This document shows, piece after piece, positions 36,784-45,115 of a stretch of 64,000 nucleotides of DNA. This stretch comes from Streptosporangiaceae bacterium NEAU-GS5 (GTDB lineage: Bacteria; Actinomycetota; Actinomycetes; Streptosporangiales; Streptosporangiaceae): positions 62,001-126,000 of the forward strand of contig JAGFNW010000003.1 in NCBI GenBank assembly GCA_017592665.1, read 5' to 3'. Both the position numbers and the translations under genes were made by a program. Numbering within the stretch: the first letter of the stretch is position 1; every line of letters begins with the position of its first letter. The notes beneath the pieces were generated by a model. That model did not search any database and was not told the origin of the DNA. It saw only the letters and a list, made by a program, of their open reading frames with translations.

Positions 36784-38427
36784 TCAGCGATCGTCGAGGC
36801 GGCGACGGCCCATGTAGAGCGGATCCGTATTCTCGCCACGTGCGCTATCAGCCGCAGCGGACTCAGACGAGTTGAACGACGTGAGCCGGGAGTCTTGAGG
36901 CACTGGCGAAGACTTCCAGAAGCCGCTGTCCTCTAACGAACGAGGTTGAGGCGGGAGGTAACTGTCCCAACCACCCGTGTCTTGATCGACCACCGCGACG
37001 ACGGCGCCAACCTCATCCGCATCGACCGGCGCGAGAGGACGGCCCTCGAGCGGGGCAAGGTCGTCAGCGGGTGGCGGCAGAGCAAGCGGACCCGCATCGG
37101 CCACGGCAGCCGCGACACCGTCCTCCGGCGAAGGCGATGAGAGCTTGGTCCTCGACAGGATGACCGTGGGACGGCGAACCGTGGCAACGCCTGCCCCAGC
37201 ACCCGCCGCCGCGCCCTTCGCACCCGACCGCATCACCGGTTGCCCCGTCATGGCCGCGCCGGCGGGAGCCGTACGACGCCGAATCCAGGCGCCGATGTGG
37301 GCGCCGACGAGCAGGAGCAGAAGACCGATCGCGAGGTAGATCCCGTACCTGAGGCCGTTCGAAGACGACGAATCAGCGGCGGCCTGCACAGGAGCGACCT
37401 TCGGCGGCGCTGCGGTCGGCACCTGCGTGACCTCCGGCAGCGTGAAGTCGGTCTTTCCCGGATCAGGCAGCTTGGGGGCCTTTGTGGGGATCGACTTGGG
37501 CAGCGCGATGCGCTGGGCCTGATGTGTGGGACCCGCGGGCAGCTGGGGCAGTTCCTTGACCGATCCGCTGGGGCGCGGGCTCGGCTTCTGCGTGACCTTG
37601 GGAGCGGGCACGTTCACGTACGCCGCGCTGGAGCTACCAGAACCGATGGTCCCACCGGCGCCGTCGGCCCGGATCGCCTTGACCGAGAAGCCGACCTTGT
37701 GGCCGGCCGACTTTGCGGGAAGCGACAGCGTGGCCTGGCATGAAGACCCCGAGCACGCCTGGTCGGCGGTCACAGATGCCGATGCTCCGCCTTGTGTCGC
37801 CGAGATCCTGTAGTCCTGAAGGTCGGGCTCCTCACCCTTGGACCACGTCACCACAGCCTTGGACGATCCGTCGAGCTTGGCGCTCACGCCAGAGGGTGTC
37901 GCAGGCGGTCTGCTGACCACAAACGACACCGAGTCGAAGACCGTCTGCGTGAGCGACCCCTTCAGCGTGACCTTGTAGCTTCCGTTGGGGGCACTGGAGG
38001 GAGGCGCGAAGGACCCGCTGATGGTGGTGTTACCGAGGCAGTTGCCGCCTTCGGCGACGGTGGTGCCCGACACGCCCTCGCCATCGACGGTCAGTTTGGC
38101 CTGGCAGACCCACGAGAGAGTGGCTGATATCGAAACCCGCCCATCGCTGACTCTCGCCCCGTCGCCCGGGGAAGTGATCTTCCCGTCGATTGCCGCGGCG
38201 CGGCTGGCGGCAAGGCCAGCGGCCGAGGCGCGCGTTGTCGCTAACTCACGCGTTCCAGCCAAACCTCCCACGGCCGGCAAGCTCCCGGCGCCGGGCAGAC
38301 TCGCAGCGGCAGGCGTGATGGCCACCGCCCCAGCGGGCGTGCAGACGCCGAGACCGCCGACACCAAAACCGATCATTGCGATCGCAAGTGGCAACACGAT
38401 CGCAGTCCGTCTGCGAGCCGTCGTCAC
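36784..38427 (-). CDS. Type-I membrane protein with Ig/FN3-like ectodomain
   Basis: 547 residues from GTG. N-terminal signal sequence (AIVLPLAIAMIGFGVGGLGV), two beta-sandwich regions at about 85-175 (GKITSPGDGARVSDGRVSIS, with Cys pair) and 180-280 (FN3-like PPATPSGVSAKLDGSSKAVV), a Pro-rich stalk, one membrane helix (YLAIGLLLLLVGAHIGAWIRRR) and a ~150-residue acidic cytoplasmic tail. Function unknown. It lies between the DECH helicase (convergent) and the tad-like genes (upstream, same strand), so a role in the secretion system is possible. Confidence 0.75.
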   Translation of the reverse strand: MTTARRRTAIVLPLAIAMIGFGVGGLGVCTPAGAVAITPAAASLPGAGSLPAVGGLAGTRELATTRASAAGLAASRAAAIDGKITSPGDGARVSDGRVSISATLSWVCQAKLTVDGEGVSGTTVAEGGNCLGNTTISGSFAPPSSAPNGSYKVTLKGSLTQTVFDSVSFVVSRPPATPSGVSAKLDGSSKAVVTWSKGEEPDLQDYRISATQGGASASVTADQACSGSSCQATLSLPAKSAGHKVGFSVKAIRADGAGGTIGSGSSSAAYVNVPAPKVTQKPSPRPSGSVKELPQLPAGPTHQAQRIALPKSIPTKAPKLPDPGKTDFTLPEVTQVPTAAPPKVAPVQAAADSSSSNGLRYGIYLAIGLLLLLVGAHIGAWIRRRTAPAGAAMTGQPVMRSGAKGAAAGAGAGVATVRRPTVILSRTKLSSPSPEDGVAAAVADAGPLALPPPADDLAPLEGRPLAPVDADEVGAVVAVVDQDTGGWDSYLPPQPRSLEDSGFWKSSPVPQDSRLTSFNSSESAAADSARGENTDPLYMGRRRLDDR

Positions 38428-38561
38428 GACGCATCCCTTCGTCGAGAGTCCCAGCCTCTCCGGGACTCGTGCGGCCTAATCCTGGAGACTGGAGCATCTC
38501 AGGACTCCAACCTCAAACCGCATCGAACCAACGAGTAACCGGAACCTTATTCCAGCCGTCA

Positions 38562-38588
38562 AGTTCTTGGACACTTCGTCTAAGAACT
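38562..38588. promoter_or_regulatory. AT-rich inverted repeat between tadE-like and membrane-protein genes
   Basis: AGTTCTTGGAC (38562-38572) and GTCTAAGAACT (38578-38588) pair except at one position, with a 5-base loop. The arms are AT-rich in a 70+% GC genome and there is no T-run. It could be a regulator binding site for the gene at 38427 or an attenuator. Confidence 0.45.
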
Positions 38589-38669
38589 CGTGATTCGATT
38601 GATGCCTTCGTCGATCACTGATAGATAGCCGGGGCCGTACTACCCAGAACGATCAGTCGTGCACCTCCG

Positions 38670-39269
38670 CTACTCGACTGGCCCGGCCTGCGCGATCGCG
38701 CCTGCTCTCCAGCCGTCGCCAGCGAAGACCGCCACCAATGGCACGGCCACCGACACCGCCACATCCGTCACGACACCCGTCGATGAACACGACTCCAAGG
38801 TCGCGCCATTAGCCCGAGCCACCAGCCGGGCCTGGTCGCACGCTTCCTGGGGAGCCGTCAACGCGCGCTGCGCACCGGCAAGAGCGGCAAGATCGGCAGC
38901 ACTCTGCGCACGGTGCCTGGCCACCCGAGCGACCCCCACCTGACAAACAGCGACCCCCGCCACCCACACCACAGCTATCACCGCCACCAGCCACACGGTC
39001 GCCGCCCCACGCTCACCACACCCCCGCCAACCAACTCGCCGCCGATCCCGCTGCCACCAATCGCGCCGCCAAAGTTCCCGCCGCCACCGGCCAAGTCGCC
39101 ACGGACCGTGCCACCACGAATCGTGCCGCCACCAGCCGAGTGGCGACGGATCAGGCCGCCACAGGCCGCGCCACCATAGATCCCGCCGCCACCGCCCGAA
39201 TCGCCACCGCCCGAGTCGCGACGGATCAGGCCGCCACCGACCGAATCGCCGCGGATCGATACGCGTCAC
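38670..39269 (-). CDS. TadE-like (helicase/secretion neighbourhood) protein with Arg/Trp-rich N-terminus
   Basis: 199 residues from GTG 39269, which overlaps the tadE stop (GTGA). Residues 89-199 match the TIGR03816 family: RGAATVWLVAVIAVVW membrane helix, RVARHRAQSAADLAALAGAQ, and a two-Cys C-terminal region. Residues 8-82 are an unusual extension with about 25 Arg and 16 Trp (GRWRPDPSRLGRWRFG-like). It probably reaches the membrane as a pseudopilin-like protein. The GTGA overlap argues that the extension is translated; a start nearer residue 80 would leave a large gap. Confidence 0.75.
   Translation of the reverse strand: MTRIDPRRFGRWRPDPSRLGRWRFGRWRRDLWWRGLWRPDPSPLGWWRHDSWWHGPWRLGRWRRELWRRDWWQRDRRRVGWRGCGERGAATVWLVAVIAVVWVAGVAVCQVGVARVARHRAQSAADLAALAGAQRALTAPQEACDQARLVARANGATLESCSSTGVVTDVAVSVAVPLVAVFAGDGWRAGAIAQAGPVE
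39010..39268 (-). repeat. Degenerate triplet/hexamer repeat coding Arg/Trp-rich segment
   Basis: On the + strand the tract repeats CGCCAC, GCCGCCAC and ACCGGCC-like units with ATCGATC/GATC interruptions. It encodes the RW-rich N-terminus. Homologues usually lack this segment. Confidence 0.6.
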
Positions 39270-39715
39270 GGCGTCGACTCCCACTGGTCCGGTGGCAGCC
39301 CTGTGGCGAGGGCCGGCTCGGTCGGCTCGGTAGCCGATGTCGCCGACGCCTCGACCGTCACCGCGGGCAACAGTAGGGACGTAAAGGCCGACCTGACCAC
39401 GGCATGGACATCGACCCGGGCCAGGTCAGGGCCTATCACGATGGCAATGTCCGCGCCGGGCGGAGCCGCCCGGGACACGGCGACCCGAATGGCCGCACTG
39501 GCCTCACCGCGAGCGGCGGCCCGAGCCCCGGCCCGGGCCGCATCCACGCATTCAAGCTGGGCGCCGACCACAGAAATGGCCCAAAGCACAAAGCCTAGGA
39601 CCACCACCAGTGCTGGAAGTCCGACGGCCATTTCCGCAGTGACAAACCCCTGATCCGAGCTGCTGAGGCCCTGTTTCGCACCGCTCCCGGCGTCAGGGTG
39701 ATCGGATCCAGACAT
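39266..39715 (-). CDS. TadE-family pilus-assembly-like protein
   Basis: 149 residues. TadE signature: GFVTAEMAVGLPALVVVLGFVLWAI membrane helix with conserved Glu, then CVDAARAGARAAARGE. A pseudopilin that joins the Tad/Flp apparatus. ATG overlaps the preceding DUF4244 stop (TGATG), and the stop overlaps the tadE-like start, so it is tightly coupled. Confidence 0.85.
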   Translation of the reverse strand: MSGSDHPDAGSGAKQGLSSSDQGFVTAEMAVGLPALVVVLGFVLWAISVVGAQLECVDAARAGARAAARGEASAAIRVAVSRAAPPGADIAIVIGPDLARVDVHAVVRSAFTSLLLPAVTVEASATSATEPTEPALATGLPPDQWESTP

Positions 39716-40341
39716 CAGCCGGCGAGGTGCAAGGCCTTCTGGACCAGTGCGGCGAGCATTTGGCGGACCTCGCCACTCGTCACCACCTTGAACAGGAGAG
39801 CCGCAAACCCGCACGCGGCGATCGTGCCCACCGCGTACTCGGCAGTCGACATGCCCGCCTCCCTGCGCGCACTCGCGGCCAGGATCCACTGAACCCCTCG
39901 CGCTCGGACGCCTGCCATTACGGCACGCACTCTCCGACGCACCGCCCCCGACGCCACAGATCCGGACCCAACAGATTCCGATGCAGCAGATCCCGACGCC
40001 ACAGATCCCGACGTCGCAGCCTCGCGCCGCAAGAACCTCCGGCCGGCATGTGTGACTCTTGCGGCGGGACGCGCCGAGCCGGCCATCGGTTGCGGGACGG
40101 CGAAAGGAGTCGGACCGGCGCCGAAGCTCGCCTCGGCATCGGGCTCCGAGGTGCGAATGGGGTCCGGATCGGTGGCAGCGTGAGGAGTGGCGGCGTGAGG
40201 GACGTCGGCGTGAGGGACGTCGGCGTGAGGGACGTCGGCGTGAGGGACGTCGGCGTGAGGGACGTCGGCGTGAGGAGTGGCGGCGTCGGGAGCGGCGACG
40301 TGAGGGGCGGCGGTGGGGTGGCCGGTGATGCAGATGCGCAT
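39715..40341 (-). CDS. DUF4244 Flp-pilin-like protein with repeat-rich N-terminus
   Basis: 208 residues from ATG 40341, with a GGGAGGATCTC ribosome binding site. The conserved DUF4244 module is only the last ~45 residues (MSTAEYAVGTIAACGFAALLF), corresponding to Rv3656c, and is the likely Flp-type pilin. Residues 15-45 carry PHADV five times; residues ~100-135 are SGSVAS-like. Usual DUF4244 proteins are about 60-110 residues. The extension would have to be cleaved or be cytoplasmic. An internal start near residue 142 (MAGVRARGVQW) is possible. Confidence 0.75.
   Translation of the reverse strand: MRICITGHPTAAPHVAAPDAATPHADVPHADVPHADVPHADVPHADVPHAATPHAATDPDPIRTSEPDAEASFGAGPTPFAVPQPMAGSARPAARVTHAGRRFLRREAATSGSVASGSAASESVGSGSVASGAVRRRVRAVMAGVRARGVQWILAASARREAGMSTAEYAVGTIAACGFAALLFKVVTSGEVRQMLAALVQKALHLAG
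40186..40275. repeat. 15-bp tandem repeat (gacgtcggcgtgagg)
   Basis: Five perfect tandem copies at 40201-40275, preceded by a degenerate copy at 40186-40200 and followed by weaker ones to ~40300. It codes PHADV on the minus strand. A second, degenerate 15-bp repeat (ccgacgccacagatc-like) lies at about 39945-40020 in the same gene. Confidence 0.9.
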
Positions 40342-40782
40342 GAGATCCTCCCGTCGGCTCGAGCGGGCCTTCCGTCGAGTCCGGAAGCAGCTTGCCCCGC
40401 GCACGACGAGCGCAGGGGCGAACAGATCCTGGCTGTGGATAACCTGCCATCGCTACTGGGGCTGTGGATAAGTCGGCACGCGAGAGGGCTGCGCGGATGC
40501 GGAAATCCCACAGGGCGGGGCCTTGGGTATCCACAGTTGTGGATAACTTTCTCCACCGGGTGTGGGTAGCCGCCGGGTGTGGGTAGCTGGACCACCCGCT
40601 CGCGGGGCTCAGATTCCGGGCGACCCGCTCGCGGGGCTCAGATTCCGGGCGACCCGCTCGCGGGGCTCAGATTCCGGGCGACCCGCTCGCGGGGCTCAGA
40701 TTCCGGGCGACCCGCTCGCGGGGCTCAGATTCCGGGCGACCCGCTCGTGGGGGTCAGGTTCGGGGTGATTCGTTCGTGGGAG
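40342..40782. other. 441-bp non-coding region with DnaA-like boxes and a tandem array
   Basis: It lies upstream of the DUF4244-tadE unit and downstream of the CGNR gene. It contains three perfect TGTGGATAA sites, one near-perfect inverted partner, and a 29-bp tandem array (40595-40797). It has no convincing gene. It probably holds the promoter for the DUF4244 unit. Confidence 0.7.
40434..40546. promoter_or_regulatory. Cluster of DnaA-box-like sites
   Basis: TGTGGATAA occurs at 40434-40442, 40463-40471 and 40538-40546. It is the complement of TTATCCACA, the classical DnaA box. The last copy forms an inverted pair TATCCACA-GT-TGTGGATA with 40528-40535. Four sites in 113 bp is far more than expected by chance in a GC-rich genome. 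Binding by DnaA is inferred. Confidence 0.65.
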
Positions 40783-40797
40783 TCAGGTTGGGGATGG
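40595..40797. repeat. 29-bp tandem repeat array, 7 units
   Basis: Units begin at 40595, 40624, 40653, 40682, 40711 (identical) and 40740, 40769 (degenerate). Each starts cccgctcgcggggctcagat. There are no spacers, so it is not CRISPR. Each unit can form a short CCCGC/GCGGG hairpin. It overlaps the 3' end of the CGNR gene, where the last units are worn down. Confidence 0.93.
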
Positions 40798-41400
40798 GGA
40801 GCCGCGGCGGGCGCGGTAGGCGGAGGCTTTGACTCGGTTTTGGCAGGAGACGCCGCAAAAGCGGCGGGAGGCGTTGCGGGTGGTGTCGAAGAAGACGAGA
40901 TCGCAGGAGCTCGCCTGGCAATGGCCCAGCCTGGCCGACTGGCCGACGCCGATGACCATCGCCAGCGCCGTGCCGGCGTCCGCCGCCCACGCGTCGACAA
41001 TGGTCGCGCCGGGCCTGTGGAAGGTCAGCGTGTAGGGGTGCGTCGAGCCTCCGTGCAGGTTGGGCACGGCGGCATGCCGTATGAGCAGGGCGTTCAAGCG
41101 ATCGCTGTCGAGCGCGTCGCCCGCGCAGAAGACGGCCGACAGCTCGGTCGCGACGTCGGCCAGTTGATGGGCATCGGTCTCGCTCACCGTCGTTTCCGGA
41201 GGCCATCCGCCCTCGGCCAGAACCTCCCGTACGACAGCGAGCCGATCCAGGCCTGAAACGGGCGGCTGGGTTGAGCGGCCGAGCGCGGAGGTTACCGCGA
41301 GCCGGTTGACGAGCGTCGCCGCGAACTGAACCCACGTTCCTACATAACTGTCTATTTGGGGTTGACCAGTGATGCGCCAGCCTTCTAGAGTCACCGTCAT
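40783..41400 (-). CDS. CGNR zinc-finger / ABATE-domain regulator
   Basis: 205 residues. N-terminal ABATE domain with stress-sensing fold; C-terminal treble-clef finger at about 160-195 (GHCQASSCDLVFFDTTRNASRRFCGVSCQNRVKAS), where the family usually reads CGNR and this protein CQNR. A likely DNA-binding regulator, probably acting on the divergent SCO6745-like gene 33 bp away. Its 3' end lies in a tandem repeat. The gene sits inside the tad locus. Confidence 0.85.
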   Translation of the reverse strand: MTVTLEGWRITGQPQIDSYVGTWVQFAATLVNRLAVTSALGRSTQPPVSGLDRLAVVREVLAEGGWPPETTVSETDAHQLADVATELSAVFCAGDALDSDRLNALLIRHAAVPNLHGGSTHPYTLTFHRPGATIVDAWAADAGTALAMVIGVGQSARLGHCQASSCDLVFFDTTRNASRRFCGVSCQNRVKASAYRARRGSPSPT

Positions 41401-41433
41401 AGCTTACATAGATAGTGACGAATCGAGGTAGCA

Positions 41434-42312
41434 ATGTCCGAGTCCCCCCGGCTGGCGCGCCAGATGTGGCACCAAATCGAGCCCGTGCACGCCCCGCTGT
41501 ACTTCGCTCCGCAAGCGTTCGAGGCCGCCTCCTCGCTCGGCTACGACATCGAGTCGCGTTGGCCGAGCTACTTCGCCTGGCGCGCGGCGCCTCTCGGACC
41601 GGCAGGACCGAACCTGGTCACAGCCACCTTCTACAGCTTCAGCCCGGCCACGGTGGCGCAGTACGTGAGCGACGCGTGGACGGTTGCGGCCCCCGAGCTC
41701 GTGGTGAAGACACGGCTCGAGGCCATGGATCGGGTGCTCCGCAGCCTCATCGGCGACCAGGTCGGGTTTCCGGAGATCGCGGAGGCGGCCGAGCTGGCGA
41801 AGCAGGCCGCAGAGAGCGCGAACGTGTCCGGGCGTGCGCTTGCCGCCGCCAACCTCGACCAGCCGTGGGCGGAGGAGCCGCACCTCGCCCTCTGGCAGGC
41901 GTACACCATCCTGCGCGAGCACCGCGGCGATGGCCACCTTGCCGCGCTGGCCGCTGCGGAGCTCGACGGTTGCGAGAGCCTGGTTTCATTCGCCGCGATC
42001 GGCGCCGCCCCCGTGGCCAACTTCCAGGGCCGTGGCTGGACCAGCGATGAGTGGGCCGCCGCTCAGGACCGGTTGGCCGCCCGTGGTCTCGTTGACGGCA
42101 CGGGCACGGCCACGGAAGAGGGCCGCCGTCTCCGCGATCAGGTCGAGCGGATGACCGACCAGTTGGCGGCCGGACCGTGGAGAAGTCTCGGCGCGGCGAA
42201 GGCGGAACGCCTGGCGCAGCTCAATCTGCCGCTCCTCGGGGCCGTCTTCGAGACGGGAATGCTTCCTTCGCAGAGCACTTTGGGTATCGGCGCTGTCCAG
42301 GCTCCCTCGTAG
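41434..42312 (+). CDS. SCO6745-family protein
   Basis: 292 residues. MWHQIEPVHAPLYFAP start, PSYFAWRAAPLGPAGPNLVTATFYSFSP and C-terminal EEGRRLRDQVERMTDQLAAGPW are typical of the SCO6745 family. The last ~100 residues (TSDEWAAAQDRLAARGLV, then GTATEEGRRLRDQ) resemble a MarR-type winged helix. Function is unknown. GAGGT precedes the ATG. Divergent from the CGNR gene. Confidence 0.78.
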   Translation: MSESPRLARQMWHQIEPVHAPLYFAPQAFEAASSLGYDIESRWPSYFAWRAAPLGPAGPNLVTATFYSFSPATVAQYVSDAWTVAAPELVVKTRLEAMDRVLRSLIGDQVGFPEIAEAAELAKQAAESANVSGRALAAANLDQPWAEEPHLALWQAYTILREHRGDGHLAALAAAELDGCESLVSFAAIGAAPVANFQGRGWTSDEWAAAQDRLAARGLVDGTGTATEEGRRLRDQVERMTDQLAAGPWRSLGAAKAERLAQLNLPLLGAVFETGMLPSQSTLGIGAVQAPS

Positions 42313-42384
42313 GTGTCGGCGTATGGGTGTGTGTCGGCGGGGCTCGCGGGGCCGTCGGGGTAGGTCGTCTCTGCCAGGCGCTTC

Positions 42385-43140
42385 TTAGGGCAGCACGATT
42401 TGGCTCATGAGGCCGGCCACCACTGGGACTATGCCGAGCAGGACGAATGCGGGCAGGAAGCAGAGCCCTAGTGGCGCGACGACCTGAACGCCTACTCGAC
42501 GGGCGGCCGCCGAGGCTGTGGCGCGCGCCTCCTGCCGGGCGTCGTCGGCAAGCCGGACGAGGGCCTCTGCGACGGGTGCGCCGCTCAGCACCGCCCGGGT
42601 CATGGTCCTGGAGAGCGGGGCGAGTGAGCGTTCGCCCGCGAGAGTGGCCCACGCGGCCTGAGGCGCAGCGCCCAATCGGATCTGCCCGCCCACCCACGCG
42701 AGTCGCTCCCCCAACGGTCCTGCTACGCCGTGGGCGGCCGCATCCAGCGCAGACCCGATCGGCTGTCCTGCGCGCAGGCAGGCCACCATCAGGTCGACGG
42801 CAAAAGGGAGATCTGCCGTCGTCTTGTCACGTCTTCGGCGTACGGCCGGCGGTTCGCGGCGCATGACGATCGTGCTCGCGGCGATGGCGAGCAGCGCGCC
42901 TACGACGACCCCGGCTGTGCCGCCGATCACGATCTGGCTCATGAGGCCGACGGCTCCGCCGATCAGCAGCTGCCTGCTACGTGAATGCGGATGATCTTCC
43001 TGGGCCACTGGCCATGGTTCTGTTGGTTCCACTACCGATGTCCGGAGGAGGAGCTGTTTGAGGCGGTCTGTTGAGGTCGTGTGCTTTGGCCAGGTCAATA
43101 TGGCGCCGGCGACCAGAACCGCCGCGAGAACGGCCATCAT
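42385..43140 (-). CDS. Type II secretion F-family protein (TadC-like)
   Basis: 251 residues. Tail T2SSF domain (DLPFAVDLMVACLRAGQPIGSALDAAA, then ATASAAARRVGVQVVAPLGLCFLPAF) with membrane helices at the N-terminus and the end. Together with TadB it forms the inner-membrane platform of the pilus machine. ATG overlaps the TadB stop (ATGA). Confidence 0.87.
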   Translation of the reverse strand: MMAVLAAVLVAGAILTWPKHTTSTDRLKQLLLRTSVVEPTEPWPVAQEDHPHSRSRQLLIGGAVGLMSQIVIGGTAGVVVGALLAIAASTIVMRREPPAVRRRRDKTTADLPFAVDLMVACLRAGQPIGSALDAAAHGVAGPLGERLAWVGGQIRLGAAPQAAWATLAGERSLAPLSRTMTRAVLSGAPVAEALVRLADDARQEARATASAAARRVGVQVVAPLGLCFLPAFVLLGIVPVVAGLMSQIVLP

Positions 43141-43841
43141 GCGCGCTCCGCGCGGGTGACGAGGTGATGGGTCCACCAGACGCCCGCGGCGTCAAGGACG
43201 AGCCCGAGGATGAGGCAGGCATAGCCGGCTGGGCTCCCGAACAGGAATGTCACCGGATTCATGCCGAGGGCCGTGCCCATGAGCAGACCCACGATCGGCA
43301 GGCCTGCCAGCAGGCGTGCCGTGGCCTTGGGGCCGGCCAGCTGGGCGGCGACGTCCAGTCGATGAGCTTCGGCCTCGCGTAAGGACGCTCCGACGCGTTC
43401 GACGAGAGCTGTCAGGCCTCCTCCTGCGGCTACGCCCACTCGCCAGCACGCCGCCAGCCGGACCAGCCCTTCGCCGCCGCGCTCTGGTGCGGCGGCGACG
43501 AGAGCGGCGGGGATGTCGCCGCCGTCGCGAGCGGCCACGGCGACCGGTATGAGGAGCGCGGGGTCCGGCCAGACGAGAGAGTCGACCGCCCGCTCCAGCG
43601 CGGCCCCGGGTGTTCGGCCTGCTGCGAGTTCGGCTACTACGGCTTGGCAGAGCTCGATGGAGGCGCGCCGCCATTCGGTGGCCGTACGGGCCAGCCGTGG
43701 ACGCCTGAGCAACGTGGCGAGGGGTCGCGGGCGTTGCGCGGAGCGCGTGCCGAACAGGCCCGTCACGCGTACGTCGGGCACCTTGGGGCCGGCCCATAGC
43801 CACGCCGACATTGCGATCAGCACGATTGCGGCTCCGGTCAT
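43137..43841 (-). CDS. Type II secretion F-family protein (TadB-like)
   Basis: 234 residues. T2SSF domain at about 55-185 (LCQAVVAELAAGRTPGAALERA, VRLAACWRVGVAAGGGLTALVERV), followed by two membrane helices (LLAGLPIVGLLMGTALGM, AGYACLILGLVLDAAGV). ATG overlaps the TadA stop (ATGA), consistent with an operon order tadA-tadB-tadC. Confidence 0.88.
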   Translation of the reverse strand: MTGAAIVLIAMSAWLWAGPKVPDVRVTGLFGTRSAQRPRPLATLLRRPRLARTATEWRRASIELCQAVVAELAAGRTPGAALERAVDSLVWPDPALLIPVAVAARDGGDIPAALVAAAPERGGEGLVRLAACWRVGVAAGGGLTALVERVGASLREAEAHRLDVAAQLAGPKATARLLAGLPIVGLLMGTALGMNPVTFLFGSPAGYACLILGLVLDAAGVWWTHHLVTRAERA

Positions 43842-45115
43842 CTCGCGCTCCGTTTCTGGGCTGTCACGGCTTCCTGAAGGTGGGAGAGGGAGGGGCAGCG
43901 GGCCGTCAGCATCGGCAGGGCTGGGCCAGGGGTGGCGTCCTGGCCGGTGGAGCCGAAGGTGAGGGCTGGGATCGCGTGCACGAGACCGGAGTGGTCGCGA
44001 TCGAGGAGGCAGATCTCGGCGATGCGCCGGCGACCGCCGGCCGGGTCGCGTGCCAGATGGATGACCACGTCAATGGCGGCGGCGAGCTGGCTGTGCACGG
44101 CCTCGCGTGAGAGCCCGGCGGCGCATCCGAGGGCTTCGACGCGGGGCGGGACGTCGGCTGCGGTGTTCGCGTGAAGCGTGCCGCATCCGCCCTCGTGGCC
44201 CGTGTTCAGGGCGGCCAGGAGGGCGGCCACTTCCGGGCCGCGGACCTCGCCCACGACGAGGCGGTCGGGTCGCATGCGCAGGGCCTGCCGTACGAGATCG
44301 CGGAGGCTGACCGCACCGACGCCTTCGAGGTTGGGCGGGCGGGCTTCGAGGCGGACGACGTGCGGATGATCGGGGCGCAGCTCGGCGGAGTCCTCGACCA
44401 GCAGGAGGCGGTCGCGTGAGTCGGTCTCGGACAGCAGGGCGGACAGCATGGTCGTCTTCCCGGTGCCCGTGCCGCCGGTTACAAGGAACGCCAGGCGAGC
44501 GGCGAGGATCGCACGCAAAACGGCCGCTCCGGCCGGCGGGGCCAACTCCTCGATCGTGAATGTGCGACGAGGCGGCAGGCGGAGTGACAGGCAGGTTCCT
44601 TCCGGGGCGATGGGCGGGAGCACGGCGTGGAGGCGGACTCCGCCCGACAGGCGTGCGTCGACGTAGGGCGAGGCGTCATCGAGCCGACGGCCTGCGGCCG
44701 CGGCGAGACGCTGCGCGAGGCGGCGCACCTCGTCGTCGGAGAAGAAGGCGAGGGGGACGCGGCGAAGACCGCCTCCGTCGTCGACCCAGACCTGATTCGG
44801 CCCGTTGACGAGGACGTCGGTCACGCCCGGCTCGGAGAGCAACCCCTCAAGAGGGCCGGCGCCGATGAGGTCGGCGCGGAGGGCGCGTGCGATGGCCAGG
44901 ATCTCGGCGTCGCCCAGCACTGCCCGCTCGGCCCGAAGAGCCGTGGCCACCTGTGCGGCGGTGGGCTCGGCTCCCGTGCGTGCGAGGCGCACGCGAACGG
45001 CCTCCAAGAGTTCCGGCGCTGGAAGTGGGTTGCGGCCCGCTGCTCTGGAGGCGAATGCTCCCGAAGCGGATGGCCGGGGAGTGGTCTTCGGGCCGTCGGT
45101 CGTGCGTGGGGGCAT
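43838..45115 (-). CDS. TadA-type secretion ATPase (helicase/secretion-neighbourhood)
   Basis: 425 residues. N-terminal helical region, then an ATPase with Walker [10 protein letters not shown] (K220), Asp box [12 protein letters not shown], Walker [14 protein letters not shown] and His box [10 protein letters not shown]. It powers assembly of the Flp/Tad-like pilus as a hexamer. The start region is part of a 114-bp duplication (see repeat). TIGR03819 family, equivalent to Rv3659c. Confidence 0.92.
   Translation of the reverse strand: MPPRTTDGPKTTPRPSASGAFASRAAGRNPLPAPELLEAVRVRLARTGAEPTAAQVATALRAERAVLGDAEILAIARALRADLIGAGPLEGLLSEPGVTDVLVNGPNQVWVDDGGGLRRVPLAFFSDDEVRRLAQRLAAAAGRRLDDASPYVDARLSGGVRLHAVLPPIAPEGTCLSLRLPPRRTFTIEELAPPAGAAVLRAILAARLAFLVTGGTGTGKTTMLSALLSETDSRDRLLLVEDSAELRPDHPHVVRLEARPPNLEGVGAVSLRDLVRQALRMRPDRLVVGEVRGPEVAALLAALNTGHEGGCGTLHANTAADVPPRVEALGCAAGLSREAVHSQLAAAIDVVIHLARDPAGGRRRIAEICLLDRDHSGLVHAIPALTFGSTGQDATPGPALPMLTARCPSLSHLQEAVTAQKRSAR

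Noticed and set aside
40595-40797. CRISPR array
   Set aside because: Direct 29-bp repeats without spacers and no cas genes; treated as a tandem array.
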